Source: Trichodesmium sp002260545 (lineage in GTDB: Bacteria; Cyanobacteriota; Cyanobacteriia; Cyanobacteriales; Microcoleaceae). Taken from it: a stretch of DNA of 64,000 nt. The stretch's first letter is position 1. Each line of letters starts with the position of its first letter. The position numbers and the translations under genes were made by a program. Location: positions 40,824 to 104,823 of the forward strand of contig NZ_JBNHEQ010000064.1 in the NCBI RefSeq assembly GCF_050016015.1, read 5' to 3'. Shown here piece by piece: positions 1 through 9,998 of the stretch. The notes beneath the pieces are model-generated. The model ran no database searches. It was given only the letters and a program-made list of their open reading frames with translations, and was not told where the DNA came from.

Positions 1-81
1 TATCTAATTCCTAATTTGATTCACCCTAATTTGAAGTTAGGAAAAAATCGGCTTTATCTTTAATCCAACTTCTTTATTTTG

Positions 82-1275
82 CTATCCAGCTTCTTTATTT
101 TGCTCTATTAGCCCCAGTGTATCTAAAGTAGTTGATTTTGAATCATTAATGATACTCAAAATATCCCAAGCCACCCTTGACCAACTGTAATATAATTCAG
201 CTAGCTCGCGTCCTGTTCTTCCCATTTCTTCACTCTCTTTTGGCCTTGACAATAAGTAGTCTATCTGAGTAGCAAATGCGTCAGAATTTTCGTAGTCTGT
301 GATTACAATACCATTTTTACCTGGAATAATTACTTCAGGGTTGCCTCCCCTAGCAGTAGTAATAGTACATAGTCCACTAGCCATTGCCTCGTAATGCACC
401 CTAGCTAGAGGTTCTTCCCATTGAGATGCACATACAAATATATCACCTAATAGGAAATAATCTGCAACTTCAGATGGTGGAATAAATCCTGTCATCTGAA
501 CTGCTGGTCCCAATTTTTCGGCTTCTGCTTTAATTTCACGGACATAATCATTTTCCTTATTATGACCGTACCATTTACTACCTACTAGCAATAATACAGC
601 AGATGGGTGTTTTTTTATTACTTTGGCGATCGCAGATATTAACAGATGAGGTCCTTTTTTATCTGTTAATCTACCCACACAAAGGATTACTTGTTTATCT
701 TCTAAACCATGAACAGCCAACATTTCTTTTCGTTTTTCTTCTGCCGCTTCTATCCACTTAGGCTGAAAGCGTTTGAGGTCTACTCCAGCATATACAGGTT
801 GTAGCTTGTGTTTATATTCTGGAAATAATTTTGCTATCCCATCAGCAATAAATTTACTGACTGTCACTACTTTTTCTACTCTTTCCAAGCAGATAATTGC
901 CTCTTGTGGGTCAATTTTCTTATCATGGAACATTTCGTTGTGCATACTAAGTAGAAAGCGACTCTCTGGAGCTGCCTTAGCTACTATGGATAAATATTTG
1001 GGGCGATTGTAAATTACTATCCAATCAAATTTTTGGCCTCCTACAAAATTGGCTACAGCTTGATAGTATTCCTCAGAAGTTTCTCTAGGAGCACGCTCGT
1101 AGCGAATATTGTCTCTAATTTCCCTATCTGGTAGATCGGGGTCTGCCACTGAGAATACTGTAATTTCATGCTCTCGTTTTAGGTAAGGTAGAATACCATC
1201 TATATATGTTTGAATAGCTCCACCTCTTATACAAGGTACTGGTAATTTTTCTGTACAAACTAATAGTATCTTCAC
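82..1275 (-). CDS. Glycosyltransferase family 4 (GT-B fold)
   Basis: Predicted cytoplasmic or membrane-associated retaining glycosyltransferase of 397 residues. The N-terminal half (1-190) starts with a Rossmann strand (MKILLVCTEKLPVP) and a GG acceptor-side loop. The C-terminal half (about 195-360) has the Glycos_transf_1 signatures CVGRLTDKKGPHLL near 205 and an E-x7-E-like segment, EEPLARVHYEAMASG, near 290. This layout is typical of GT4 enzymes of capsule or exopolysaccharide synthesis, including spore-coat CotSA-like members. The start is GTG at 1275, with a weak AAGGA about 15 nt upstream. The gene stands alone, so donor and acceptor cannot be named. Family is certain; pathway is inferred from the polysaccharide genes further along. 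Confidence 0.9.
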   Translation of the reverse strand: MKILLVCTEKLPVPCIRGGAIQTYIDGILPYLKREHEITVFSVADPDLPDREIRDNIRYERAPRETSEEYYQAVANFVGGQKFDWIVIYNRPKYLSIVAKAAPESRFLLSMHNEMFHDKKIDPQEAIICLERVEKVVTVSKFIADGIAKLFPEYKHKLQPVYAGVDLKRFQPKWIEAAEEKRKEMLAVHGLEDKQVILCVGRLTDKKGPHLLISAIAKVIKKHPSAVLLLVGSKWYGHNKENDYVREIKAEAEKLGPAVQMTGFIPPSEVADYFLLGDIFVCASQWEEPLARVHYEAMASGLCTITTARGGNPEVIIPGKNGIVITDYENSDAFATQIDYLLSRPKESEEMGRTGRELAELYYSWSRVAWDILSIINDSKSTTLDTLGLIEQNKEAG

Positions 1276-1530
1276 TTGATCTATTTCAATTCCTTGTGTG
1301 ACTGAGGTGTTTGATTTATTTGTGTGTTTTAGTTATCTAGATGCCCTTAATAAAGATTATGGGATCATTTATTATCTATATAAACGGAAACTGCTTAGAT
1401 GCAATTTCCGTACTTTAAAAGTTTATACGGTTAGGTACTTAATAGCTATTTATTTAGTGAATAGAATTATTCTATTCACTCCGAACTACACTACTAAGTT
1501 CTTACTACCCGGAAACTTCTATTTTTATTT

Positions 1531-1764
1531 TTAACCTAGGAGACCACCGTCTTTTTTCTTTTTATTGACGATAGCTATTACAGGTTGTACATTCTCTCCA
1601 ATTTCACCTGCCTCTTGTAGTTGTTCAATAGTTTTAGCTATTTTTTTGAAGATCTTTCCTTCACCCTTACGCAAGTCTTTAATATCATCGCTTTTTGCTG
1701 CAGGAAACTCCAGAATAATAGTGTTTGCCTCCTGAGGCTTCTTCGTTTCTCCTGACATTACCAT
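1531..1764 (-). CDS. Small charged protein, possibly DUF6200-like
   Basis: A 77-residue protein with a central block DDIKDLRKGEGKIFKKIAKT followed by QPVIAIVNKKKKDGG. The pattern of a hydrophobic strand, a K/R-rich RKGEGK motif, an amphipathic helix and a terminal strand with a lysine tail recalls from memory the DUF6200 small-protein family; this could not be searched. The ATG lies shortly after an AT-rich segment containing GGAGAAA in the coding direction, a plausible ribosome binding site. It has no signal peptide or membrane segment. The next minus-strand gene (2314-2610) is also tiny and lysine-rich, so the two may belong together. Function unknown. Confidence 0.65.
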   Translation of the reverse strand: MVMSGETKKPQEANTIILEFPAAKSDDIKDLRKGEGKIFKKIAKTIEQLQEAGEIGENVQPVIAIVNKKKKDGGLLG

Positions 1765-2313
1765 TTTTTATTTCTCCTCATCAAAATTTTCAGTTAAATA
1801 CCATCACATATCCAAAATCTACTCGACAGCTAGCATTACTATCTCTTTAAAGATTCTACTTTAGATTTATCATGCCAACTTGTTGATTTCGATTTTAGTA
1901 TTTTGTTTGGGAATATTTTAGTAACTAGCCACAAAATAAGCAATAAATAAGGAAGAAATTTACTAACTAATGTGACTGTTACCTATGGGCTTTATTTTTT
2001 TACGGTTGTTATTTTGGGATTAAAATTATCTAGGAGTAAAATAATTAACACACAAGATAATATAAATCACCTATTTTTTGCTTTTAGCTGTATATAGACC
2101 TTTTTAGACCTGAAGTTATTGGAACTTGGAACATATAGGTGTTCCCAAGCCTCAATATTTTAGGTTTCTACTGCAACTTAAAGTGCTAGCCTACCAAGCT
2201 TATTTACCTTATCATATACTCTTATAAAGAGTAACATTGAGATTAACATTAATCCCAATGCTCCCTTTCAGGAGAGCATGGGTCTTCTGCTAACTTATGA
2301 TAAACCAGGGATT
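1765..2313. other. Gene-free AT-rich spacer
   Basis: About 550 bp between the two small lysine-rich genes. I see AT-rich, non-coding-looking sequence with no convincing ORF, tRNA or strong repeat. A small inverted repeat near 2248-2285 (ATGCTCCC and GGAGAGCAT) could end a transcript or be a decayed element. Confidence 0.5.
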
Positions 2314-2610
2314 TTAAAAGGGGTTAAAAGGGATTTTCAATTTACCTAGAGCCTTTGTTGTATTCTTAGGAAAATCTTTAATCCAACCATCTTTTTTCTT
2401 GGAATTAGACTTTTCGTGACCTTCTCGGTATGCAGTAGTTGCCTTATCAAATTGCTTGGCTAGATCGAGTACAGGTCCCTCTACCATTTTTACAGACTGT
2501 TTTTTCTTTTTCTTCTTGGTCTTTCCACCACTGACAACATCTGGGGCGCCACCAAAGTCTGAATCACTACGCAGAACAGTTACTGCTTTTACTTTCTTTT
2601 CTGAGGCCAT
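2314..2610 (-). CDS. Small lysine-rich protein, possibly DUF6312-like
   Basis: A 98-residue basic protein. It starts with a short beta-like segment (KVKAVTVLRSDSD), has a lysine run (KTKKKKKKQ), then a helix ending in YREGHEKSNSKKKDGWIKD and a basic C-terminus. The H-x-x-SN-x-KKKDGW signature resembles small bacterial proteins filed under DUF6312, recalled from memory and not verified. In the coding direction GGAGAA precedes the ATG by about 8 nt, a good ribosome binding site. It lies 549 bp upstream of the other small basic protein on the same strand. The composition suggests nucleic-acid or surface binding, but no function is assigned. Confidence 0.65.
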   Translation of the reverse strand: MASEKKVKAVTVLRSDSDFGGAPDVVSGGKTKKKKKKQSVKMVEGPVLDLAKQFDKATTAYREGHEKSNSKKKDGWIKDFPKNTTKALGKLKIPFNPF

Positions 2611-4141
2611 ATCTTTAAAATTCTCCTTATATACGGGTTACTATTATCTTAACATCTTTTTGCAAAAAAATAGCAAAATTTTAACAAAGTACAAATAACT
2701 TTGATCAGCTGATTTTTAGGGACTACTTAATGCATATATTATCCTGTATTAATTGCTGTCTACTCAGATATTTCAGATCAAAATTTATCTATTGACTTAT
2801 AAGTAATAGATATCAGGTTTCGTTTTGTAGATTGTTTTTTAAAGAGGCAAGTTGGGCACTTAGTTTGTGGGCATGACCATATTGGATGGTGTTACTTTAA
2901 GAAAATTATCCATAATTTGTTCTTAACCTTATTTTTTTCTTAGTCCCAATGTCTAATCTTATTTATTCCTATCTAATCATTGACAAAATCATAAATTATT
3001 TGGGCTACATAAGCGTCAAATATAATGACAATATACTATAATGTATATAAATCTAACTATATGCTCTAATCAAGAGCAATAACTTATAATTTTTTTAAAT
3101 TTGATAAAAAATTTATATCAGCTTTACTTAGTATCTTATAGTAGTTTGAACCAGGGATTCCTGCTTCAATATTGAAACTACCAGAACTCTTATTCTCGAC
3201 AAATTTTGGCTTAACTTTTTTTGGGGACTAATTATGTCCTTAAAACTTCTCTGATTGATACAGGAATTTAAGAATTGGGACAAAAATCTGCAAATGAATA
3301 AATAAACGAAATATTTTTAGCAATCTACACCGATGCTCCACATTAGTCAAATCAAAATAATCCCTTGATTTCTGTTCCTACGATGTTGATGTTATAGAAG
3401 ATATGTTTGTGAGAATAGGGCTTTGATTGGCAAAATGTTGAAGCGATCGCCTCTGAGGAATTTATTTGGCACAAGTCAAACAATAGTCTAAAACTTGAAT
3501 TTACAAATGTTTGAGATAAATTATATCAAACTAATAGCACAGTTAATTTTAACTTATATCCCTACATTGATTTTCATCACTTTGGTTGATATTTTGGTTT
3601 TTATCTAGCGCTAATTGCTACTCTACATTAAATATACCAATTGGTAAGTTTCCCATAATTTCTTTACCTTAAATTGAATTGTCAGAAGGCTCCCATTCAA
3701 CAATTAACAATTAATAATTAATAATTAATAATTACCTCTTCTTATCAAGCAGAGGATTGAGCAAAAGGATTTTTTTCTTCTCTTGGTCGATTGGATATGG
3801 TGAGGTTCCCCGCTCTTGCAGAGCCGCTCCGCTTTATATGTTGCGAAGCAAAACGCCATCTCATTCTACGGAATGCTCCGCTTTCCATGTCGGCGACAGC
3901 CGAAGTGCGAAGTTGTGCGGAACGCTAAACGACCGCTTTTTTCTCCATGAATGGAGAGGCTTTATACCTTGATTTATCGGTAAATCAAAGATTATACCCG
4001 GAGAGTATGGCAATATCCCATTTATAGATACTGGCCTTTAAATCAATTTCCTGACTATAGTTGAAAATTCAATACTATTTATAGTAGAGTCCTGAAAAGC
4101 AATAAAATTATTATCACTTATATTTCTGAGATACTACTCAA
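2611..4141. other. 1.5-kb gene-free region
   Basis: AT-rich sequence with stops in all frames and no recognisable coding fragment. It has one HIP1-like octamer near 3443. Its right end holds an interrupted copy of a dispersed hairpin element (3731-3984). The rest shows nothing I can name. Confidence 0.5.
3731..3984 (+). repeat. Dispersed hairpin element, interrupted by a GC-richer insert
   Basis: The outer parts match an element found about ten times in this window: TAATTACCTCTTCT, a loop, AGAGGATTG, then an AT stretch and GAATGGAGAGGCTTTATACC. In this copy about 170 bp of GC-richer sequence, containing GGAATGCTCCGC and similar pieces, lies between the CTTTTTTCT-like part and the CCATGAATGGAGAGG part. 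Compare 5447-5550, which is uninterrupted. This indicates a nested insertion. Confidence 0.6.
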
Positions 4142-5401
4142 ATGCACGCAGAAAAGCTACCACCCCAGAGATTTAGTCGTCGAGTTCGTCCATCATATCG
4201 GGTAGTCAAGCAACGGCCAGTTAAAGTCCGTCGGCCAGTTAAAACTAAAAATATAAAGGTAATATTATCACAGTTAAAATATAAAAATATACTTATTCTA
4301 ATTGCTGTATTAATGACAGTAAGTTGGGTTATTACTCTACCTTTTAGGGGTCGCCCAGTTTCAGAAACACCTCTACCTACTCCTGAATCTTCTGTATCAG
4401 AGACCCTCGTACCACCATACATCCCCCCTGTTCCTGAACAAACTCCAGAAGATTTAGGATTTGCCTACAATGTTCGTAGACAACCATACCAACGTTATAG
4501 TCCACAGTTACAAGAAATAGTTGATGAATTGGTTAATATTGCTGAAGAAAAAGGGCTACCTACAGGGGCTTTATCTATTAGTTTGATAGATGTTAGTAAC
4601 CAAGATATTCACACATTTGCTGGATATCAAGGTCAAGTTTTGAGATATCCTGCTAGTGTGTCTAAATTATTTTGGATGGCTGCATTTTATGGGGCAGTTG
4701 AACAAGGTTTAATTGATGATGAATCTAAGTTTCATCAAGATTTAAGATTGATGATGCAGAAGTCTCATAATGATTCTGCTAGTAAAATTTTGGATGCAAT
4801 TACTAATACTAAATCAGGAGTTAAATTGGAAGGAGAAAAATTAAATACTTGGCTAGAAGAAAGAAAATCAGTCAACGAATTTTTTCAGAAAGCAGGTTAT
4901 CAACGTTTAATAGTTAGTACAAAAAATTATCCTAGATATTCTCCTAGTCAAGCAGGCCCGGTTGGTCGCGATCGGCAATTACGCAAGGAAAATGGTAAGT
5001 TTCTGCGAAATTTGATTTCAACTGACCATGCTAGCAGGTTAATGTATGAAATCTATACCAGGCAGGCAGTTTCACGGAAGTATAGTACGAGAATGGCTTA
5101 TTTGTTAACTAGAGATTTAAAACCGGAAGCATGGCAGAATGATCCCTACAATGGAGTTAAAGGTTTTCTTGGCGAGTCTCTACCTGCTAATATTTATTTT
5201 GGTTCTAAAGTTGGTTTCACTTCTAAACATCGTATGGATGTGGCGTTTGTCAGAACTTTGGATGATAAAGCTATCTATATTTTGGCAATTTTTGCCGAAG
5301 ATGCTGCTTATGCTCAAGATGAGGAGATATTCCCTAAACTTTCTCGTCATGTTTACGATCGCATGATGGGGATGGGGAATAGTTCATTAATTGATAATTG
5401 A
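4142..5401 (+). CDS. Membrane-anchored serine hydrolase, class A beta-lactamase-like
   Basis: A 419-residue protein with a basic N-terminus (1-40), one membrane segment (about 50-66), a Pro-rich linker and a periplasmic penicillin-recognising domain. The catalytic set is visible: S172-x-x-K175 (SVSK), S208-H-N210 corresponding to the S-x-N motif, and K356-V-G358 in place of K-T/S-G. The Thr/Ser-to-Val change in the third motif makes efficient beta-lactam hydrolysis doubtful. The family includes many uncharacterised cyanobacterial hydrolases acting on peptidoglycan or other acyl groups. It stands alone and is followed by an AT-rich repeat. Fold confident; substrate unknown. Confidence 0.82.
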   Translation: MHAEKLPPQRFSRRVRPSYRVVKQRPVKVRRPVKTKNIKVILSQLKYKNILILIAVLMTVSWVITLPFRGRPVSETPLPTPESSVSETLVPPYIPPVPEQTPEDLGFAYNVRRQPYQRYSPQLQEIVDELVNIAEEKGLPTGALSISLIDVSNQDIHTFAGYQGQVLRYPASVSKLFWMAAFYGAVEQGLIDDESKFHQDLRLMMQKSHNDSASKILDAITNTKSGVKLEGEKLNTWLEERKSVNEFFQKAGYQRLIVSTKNYPRYSPSQAGPVGRDRQLRKENGKFLRNLISTDHASRLMYEIYTRQAVSRKYSTRMAYLLTRDLKPEAWQNDPYNGVKGFLGESLPANIYFGSKVGFTSKHRMDVAFVRTLDDKAIYILAIFAEDAAYAQDEEIFPKLSRHVYDRMMGMGNSSLIDN

Positions 5402-5819
5402 TAATGGATAATTAATAATTAATAATTAATAATTAATAATTGATAATTGATAATTACTTCTTCTGTAATAGAAGGATTGCCTAAAAGGAATTTTTTTCTT
5501 TTTTCTCTTGAAATAGAAGCTTTATACCTTTATTTTTCAGTAAGAGTTTGGGGAGGGTGGGGAGTGTTGGGAGATCGAATCTTGGGGGATAAACAATTCT
5601 TAGCAAGGGAGCAAGATGCTCCCACTGTTCCGTTTGGTTTTTTTTCATTCGTTTTCAGGAAAAGTTGAAGAGGTTTATTTTTTATTATAGCCAAAACTGG
5701 CGTTGGCGGAGCCTAGCGGCAGCTATATCGCCATTTAATGCTCTTGAAGAGGAAACTGTAATTTTATCCGACACATTAATCAACCAAATTACTAAAACAA
5801 ATTTAGAATGATCTCTAGA
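5402..5819. repeat. Spacer with dispersed hairpin element
   Basis: Begins with tandem AATTAATAATT/GATAATT units (5405-5450). An uninterrupted copy of the CTCTTCT-type element follows (about 5447-5550), ending in a GAAGCTTTATACC tail. The remainder has G-rich patches and GGCGGAGCCTAGCGGC near 5705, with no coding signal. Confidence 0.5.
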
Positions 5820-7280
5820 CTAATTAGAAATTTTATCTAGCATTTTTACATATTCTCTAATTACAGGCGATACTGTAAATAGTGTCAATTCTTCTTGTGT
5901 AATTTTTTCTATTAATGAGCGTCTTCCTAATAATTGAATTGTCTGAAATAAGTCGGGTGGTGATAGTGGTAATTTTTCTAAAATTTCTGTAACTGTGACT
6001 GGTTTATCTATCTGACTTAACTGGGATATTACCTGTTTTTCTAATAAGGATAATCTTTGAAAATTTCGGTCTAATTTGGTAATAATTTCATCGCCTAAAA
6101 ATAGGCTATTGTATGCTAAATAATCTCTGACTTTGCCATTGAATATTTCTTGAATCATGCGGCATACTGTTTTTAAGTAGTAAGGGTTGCCTCGATAGGT
6201 ATTGATTAATTCTTGCCAGTTTTCTTCATCGGATAAATTTTGTGATTGAAAAATTTCTCTTGCTGTTTCCCCAATGCCATTTAATGACATTATTCTCACG
6301 GGAGTTTTCAAATCTGTTAAGTTGATTATTTCTAATGGTGATTCCCAACTATTGAATATTAAACAGCTTTGATGAGGGAGTTCGCCAATATTTTGAAAAA
6401 ATTGACTGTAGTTTTGAAATTGATTTTGATAATTTCCCGAAAATTTGTTTTCTGCTAAGATTGCCTGTAGGTTATCTAAAATGATTAAACACCGATAATT
6501 GCGCAAATATTCATAAAATATTGATAATAATGTTTCTAGGTCTAAATCTAAGAGTAATTTTTTTTCTGTTATTTCGGATATGGAGAAGTTAATATCAATT
6601 TGATTTGATAATGATAAGACTAATTGCGCGACTAATGTTGATAAAGTGGGAGCATGATATAGATTTTTCCAAATAATATAGTCGAAATTATCTTGTATTT
6701 TTTCTAGCAGATGTCGTGATAATGTGGTTTTGCCGATACCACTTATTCCTAATATTCCAATTAACCGACTGTTTTCTTGTAATATCCAATTTTCTAAGGT
6801 CGATATTTCTTTAATTCGACCGTAAATTTTCCCTATTTCGGGAGCTTCTCTAATATTTTTATTGGGTAAGGTTGTAATTTTGTCTTCTGATTTTTTGTTT
6901 GCCGAGCTGTTTCTCTTTTTGCCATTTGTTTGATTTTCTGAAGAGGTGAGGCGATCGCTACATAAACTTAAATTATTCGTAACTCCTAAATTAGCAAAAT
7001 TAGAGACTGTTGAATGAACAGAAAATTGTAATCTTTCTAGAGCGGAACAAAAATTTGATTTATTAATATCTTCACCGGATAAATTTGATAATATCTTCCA
7101 TAAATCAGAAGCTTTATCTCTGATGTAACCTTCACTACAGGGAATCTTTTCGGCTATATCAGCATACTTTTTTCCTTGAAAAACTCCTTCAATAATAGTT
7201 TTTTGTAAGTCATCCAAGTGTTTTTCCGTATGATTAAAAACCAGGCGATCAGCAAGTTTTAAAACATCTTGAATATCCAT
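5820..7280 (-). CDS. STAND/NB-ARC ATPase with vMAP-type N-terminal HTH
   Basis: A 486-residue protein. Residues 1-85 resemble the vWA-MoxR-associated (vMAP) N-terminal helix-turn-helix: a helix, KHLDDLQKTII, then GKKYADIAEKI and SEGYIRDKASDLW. After a linker comes an NTPase with Walker A GISGIGKT at 178-185, Walker B CLIILDN near 264-270 and a winged-helix tail (about 415-486). STAND proteins are signalling switches often used in cyanobacterial conflict or stress sensing. Unusually it has no C-terminal WD40, TPR or other sensor repeats and no effector domain. A paralogue lies at 53129-54529. No partner gene is adjacent. Confidence 0.85.
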   Translation of the reverse strand: MDIQDVLKLADRLVFNHTEKHLDDLQKTIIEGVFQGKKYADIAEKIPCSEGYIRDKASDLWKILSNLSGEDINKSNFCSALERLQFSVHSTVSNFANLGVTNNLSLCSDRLTSSENQTNGKKRNSSANKKSEDKITTLPNKNIREAPEIGKIYGRIKEISTLENWILQENSRLIGILGISGIGKTTLSRHLLEKIQDNFDYIIWKNLYHAPTLSTLVAQLVLSLSNQIDINFSISEITEKKLLLDLDLETLLSIFYEYLRNYRCLIILDNLQAILAENKFSGNYQNQFQNYSQFFQNIGELPHQSCLIFNSWESPLEIINLTDLKTPVRIMSLNGIGETAREIFQSQNLSDEENWQELINTYRGNPYYLKTVCRMIQEIFNGKVRDYLAYNSLFLGDEIITKLDRNFQRLSLLEKQVISQLSQIDKPVTVTEILEKLPLSPPDLFQTIQLLGRRSLIEKITQEELTLFTVSPVIREYVKMLDKISN

Positions 7281-7689
7281 ACTTTTAATAATTAATAATT
7301 AACAATTAATAACTAAGTAGGTAGGCGCAAATAAACTTCACTATTTAACGAAATATTGATACAGTCGAAACCCCTGAGATTGCTTCCTTCCACTCCGTTC
7401 CAGTCGCAATGACGTACTTGTAAATTTTCCCACCCACCTCACCTACTTACATCTCCTTAAAATCAGAAAATTCACTAACTTAATTATTTGGATAAACTTT
7501 AATATGACATTTTCTGACTTTTTCAGACATTAAATTCAGGACATTTTCCGACTGACAAAATGTTAATGGTCAAAATAATATAAATATTAGCAGTTCAAAC
7601 CAATTTTTTAGCTTTAGTCAGTTGTTCTATCTGTATTTTTACTGATGAAAAAAAGTTAAAAATTATGGATTAGTTTCTAGAGCAAATCA
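7281..7689. other. Divergent promoter region
   Basis: A 409-bp spacer between divergently transcribed genes, so it should hold promoters for both. It contains AATTAACAATTAATAACTAA-type AT repeats next to the ATPase start and a piece reading CCTTCCACTCCGTTCCAGTC near 7386 that looks like a dispersed repeat fragment. No specific promoter is called. Confidence 0.4.
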
Positions 7690-8166
7690 ATGAATAGAAA
7701 AGCCAGAATTTTATTAATTGGTACAGTATTAGCCATCAGTGGAATTGTCATTAAAGGAACTGGAAATGCTAATGCTAACTTACCAGAAAACCTTTCTACC
7801 CAGACTAATTATACAAGTATTAGTTCGGAGTTAACTAACATTGATAGTATAGCACAGTATGGAGGTAGTCCTTGGGGTCAAGTAGTAAATTCCAAAACTT
7901 ACACAAATCCTGATACTGGACAAAAACTTTGTTTTTATTCATCATCACGTTGGGCACCATGTCCTGGTCAAGGAGATAAAATTATTATATCTCCTAAAGG
8001 GAAATGTTGGGGGGGAGAATCAACAGAGGATTATATGAACGGTTGTCCAGCAGCAGTATGTGCTTATCATAAGGTTAGAAGCAGGGCAAACGAAATTGCT
8101 GCTGATCATTACGGGAATACTAATACTGTGAAGAGTTCTGCACCTCCCTGCAATGGTTTACCATAA
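7690..8166 (+). CDS. Secreted Cys-rich protein of unknown function
   Basis: A 158-residue protein with a Sec-type signal: basic MNRKAR, a hydrophobic core (about 7-22) and a small-residue region around 25-30 (GNANAN). The mature part has six cysteines, in KLC, APC, GKC, NGC, AVC and the terminal PPC, suggesting disulfides in the periplasm or outside. Residues GQKLCFYSSSRWAPCPGQGD form a compact two-Cys hairpin-like segment. I do not recognise the family. A stem-loop follows the stop by about 85 bp. It is divergent from the STAND ATPase, but nothing in the sequence links the two. Confidence 0.75.
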   Translation: MNRKARILLIGTVLAISGIVIKGTGNANANLPENLSTQTNYTSISSELTNIDSIAQYGGSPWGQVVNSKTYTNPDTGQKLCFYSSSRWAPCPGQGDKIIISPKGKCWGGESTEDYMNGCPAAVCAYHKVRSRANEIAADHYGNTNTVKSSAPPCNGLP

Positions 8167-8251
8167 TTAGCAAATATTTTATTCAACGTCAAAATATTTA
8201 AGACTGAGTTTTCCTAGAGATTTTAGTATTAAGAAATAATTCTATCAACTT

Positions 8252-8295
8252 GCCTTTCCCTAACAGTTAATATCTAGTAGGGAGAGGCGAGTTTT
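8252..8295 (+). terminator. Probable terminator of the secreted-protein gene
   Basis: GCCTTTCCCTA at 8252-8262 pairs with TAGGGAGAGGC at 8278-8288: 11 pairs with one T:G wobble and a 15-nt loop, followed by a short T-rich stretch. Its position just after a plus-strand gene fits a factor-independent terminator. The weak U tract lowers confidence. Confidence 0.5.
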
Positions 8296-8556
8296 AGTCT
8301 TTATTTGTGAGTAGGAAATACCTCGAATGTAGGGACTTTACATAGAAAGTCTAAGTGTTTACAAAAATGTCTATCTAATCTCTGCTTATTTGTTAATTGA
8401 ACCTCTACCTGAAACTTCATTGACCTAACTATTCTTGCTACAGTATATTCCATCCAATATATTTTTCTAAAATTATAATGCTCACCATAGTTTTGTAGGT
8501 TGGGTTGAGTAACCACGAAACCCAACATTAATTTTTTGAATAGTTGCCTACTTTTT
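8296..8556. repeat. Spacer with AACCCAAC-type repeat
   Basis: Between convergent genes. It includes a piece of the dispersed GTAGGTTGGGTT...AACCCAAC palindrome (8497-8527). A minus-strand open frame of 90 codons crosses it, but its first part is translated repeat. I do not call a gene, though its last 50 codons could be a decayed gene end. Confidence 0.4.
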
Positions 8557-9534
8557 TTAATCCCTATCCTCAAATCCTACAACTTCAGATAAAGTATAAA
8601 GGGGTCTACCTTTTACTTCTTCATAAATACGTCCTATATATTCTCCTAATATTCCAATACTTACTAATTGCACCGCCCCTAAAAAGAAGATTGCCATCAT
8701 AATTGTTGCTAAACCTGTTAATGGTGAATCGGGATAAAAAATCCGCCAATATAATACTAAACAAGCCATTAATAAAGCTACGCAAGCAGCAAATAATCCT
8801 ACATAAGTAGACAGTCGTAAAGGTACTTTAGAAAAAGATACTAAACCATTAATTGCTAAGGCTAAAGATTTTGCAAAAGTATATTGAATATCTCCTGCAA
8901 AACGAGGTTCTCTTTCAAATTTTATTGCCGTTTGTGGAAAACCTACCCATGCTCTTAAACCCCTAATATAACGATTAGTTTCTGGCATTTTATTCAACAC
9001 ATCTACTACAGCTCTATCCATCAAACAAAAGTCACCAGTATCAATAGGAATTTCCACATCTGCTAAATGTCTTAAAATGCGATAATAAACAAAAGCAGGC
9101 AACTTTTTTAACCAACTTTCTTGATGTCTTTTTGTGCGTTGAGCATAGACAACTTGATAACCTTGTCGCCACTTTTCTATTAAGTCGGGAATTAATTCTG
9201 GCGGATCTTGTAAATCTCCATCTAAGACTACAATAACTTCTCCTCTAGCAAAATTTAAACCAGCAGTAACAGCAACTTGATGTCCGAAATTACGAGCAAA
9301 ACTTAAATAACAAATTCGAGAGTCTTGTTGATGCAATTCTCGGAGAATTTGGAGAGAGCGATCGCGACTACCATCGTTAATCAATATTAGTTCTACATCT
9401 CCATCCATTCTATTCATTATTGTACTGATGCGTCGATATAATTCTGGGAGATTTTTCTCTTCATTATAAATAGGAATTACTAAAGAATATTTCATTTGGG
9501 GATGATTAATTGTAATATTGTGGTAGACTGACAT
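8557..9534 (-). CDS. Glycosyltransferase family 2, polyprenyl-phosphate type
   Basis: A 325-residue inverting GT-A enzyme with two C-terminal membrane segments (about 232-260 and 266-300). The N-terminal domain has YSLVIPIYNEEKNLPEL, a DGDLQDPPEL motif (D-x-D region) and a later TGDFCLMDR segment. This matches the DPM1/GtrB/ArnC-like group, which moves a sugar from a nucleotide donor to undecaprenyl phosphate at the inner face of the membrane. Either ATG 9534 or the internal ATG at 9495 (MKYSLVIPIYN) could be used; the second gives the usual family N-terminus. The sugar is unknown. Confidence 0.9.
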   Translation of the reverse strand: MSVYHNITINHPQMKYSLVIPIYNEEKNLPELYRRISTIMNRMDGDVELILINDGSRDRSLQILRELHQQDSRICYLSFARNFGHQVAVTAGLNFARGEVIVVLDGDLQDPPELIPDLIEKWRQGYQVVYAQRTKRHQESWLKKLPAFVYYRILRHLADVEIPIDTGDFCLMDRAVVDVLNKMPETNRYIRGLRAWVGFPQTAIKFEREPRFAGDIQYTFAKSLALAINGLVSFSKVPLRLSTYVGLFAACVALLMACLVLYWRIFYPDSPLTGLATIMMAIFFLGAVQLVSIGILGEYIGRIYEEVKGRPLYTLSEVVGFEDRD

Positions 9535-9998
9535 ATCTAAGATTGTGTGTTACATCATGTCCGGTTGAATAGTTATAAATAAAAAGGGAGGAGTCAGGAG
9601 TCGTAGGGGCGTTTTCCTGACGGAATGCTCCGCAAACATGTCGCTCCGCGAAACGGCCGTTAGCTTCGCATAACTATCGTTAACGCCCGTACAGGAGTCA
9701 GGAGGGAAGAGGGGAGAAAAAAAGTATATGCATGAGAAAGTTTTTTGGTCGCGCACCTCGGAACGGAGTTCTATCACGCTCTTATCCGGACATGATAATC
9801 ATTGGGGGGCGGGTTTATCTAATTTTAGGTTTAGCTTCGTTAATTTAACGGGGAAACCCGCCCCTACTATTGCACTATTTAAGGTGTGTCAGTCTAGTAG
9901 GTTGGGTTCAGCGCCAGCACAACCCAACGGATGTCTAGAAAAAAACTTAGAGATGTTGGGTTGAATAACGAAACCCAACTTACATTTTTCTCTATTCT
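9535..9998. repeat. Spacer with three dispersed palindromic repeats
   Basis: Three repeat families in a row. First, CGGAATGCTCCGCAAAC-type GC-rich pieces (9606-9700). Second, a palindrome with arms GGGGCGGGTTTAT and AACCCGCCCCTAC (9806-9868), as in 46686-47254. Third, GTAGGTTGGGTT...AACCCAACTTAC (9897-9982), ending close to the tenA start. No coding signal. Confidence 0.6.

Noticed and set aside
1298..1534. A 78-codon plus-strand ORF between the GT4 and small-protein genes
   Set aside because: T-rich chance frame with no ribosome site or recognisable domain.
3757..3972. A 71-codon plus-strand ORF
   Set aside because: It is the translation of GC-rich repeat material inserted in a hairpin element.
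4138..4422. Antisense ORF over the serine hydrolase start
   Set aside because: A mirror frame of a well-supported gene; its composition reflects the coding strand.
8301..8573. A 90-codon minus-strand gene beside the GT2 gene
   Set aside because: Its first third is the translated AACCCAAC repeat, it overlaps the GT2 end, and the rest shows no family features.
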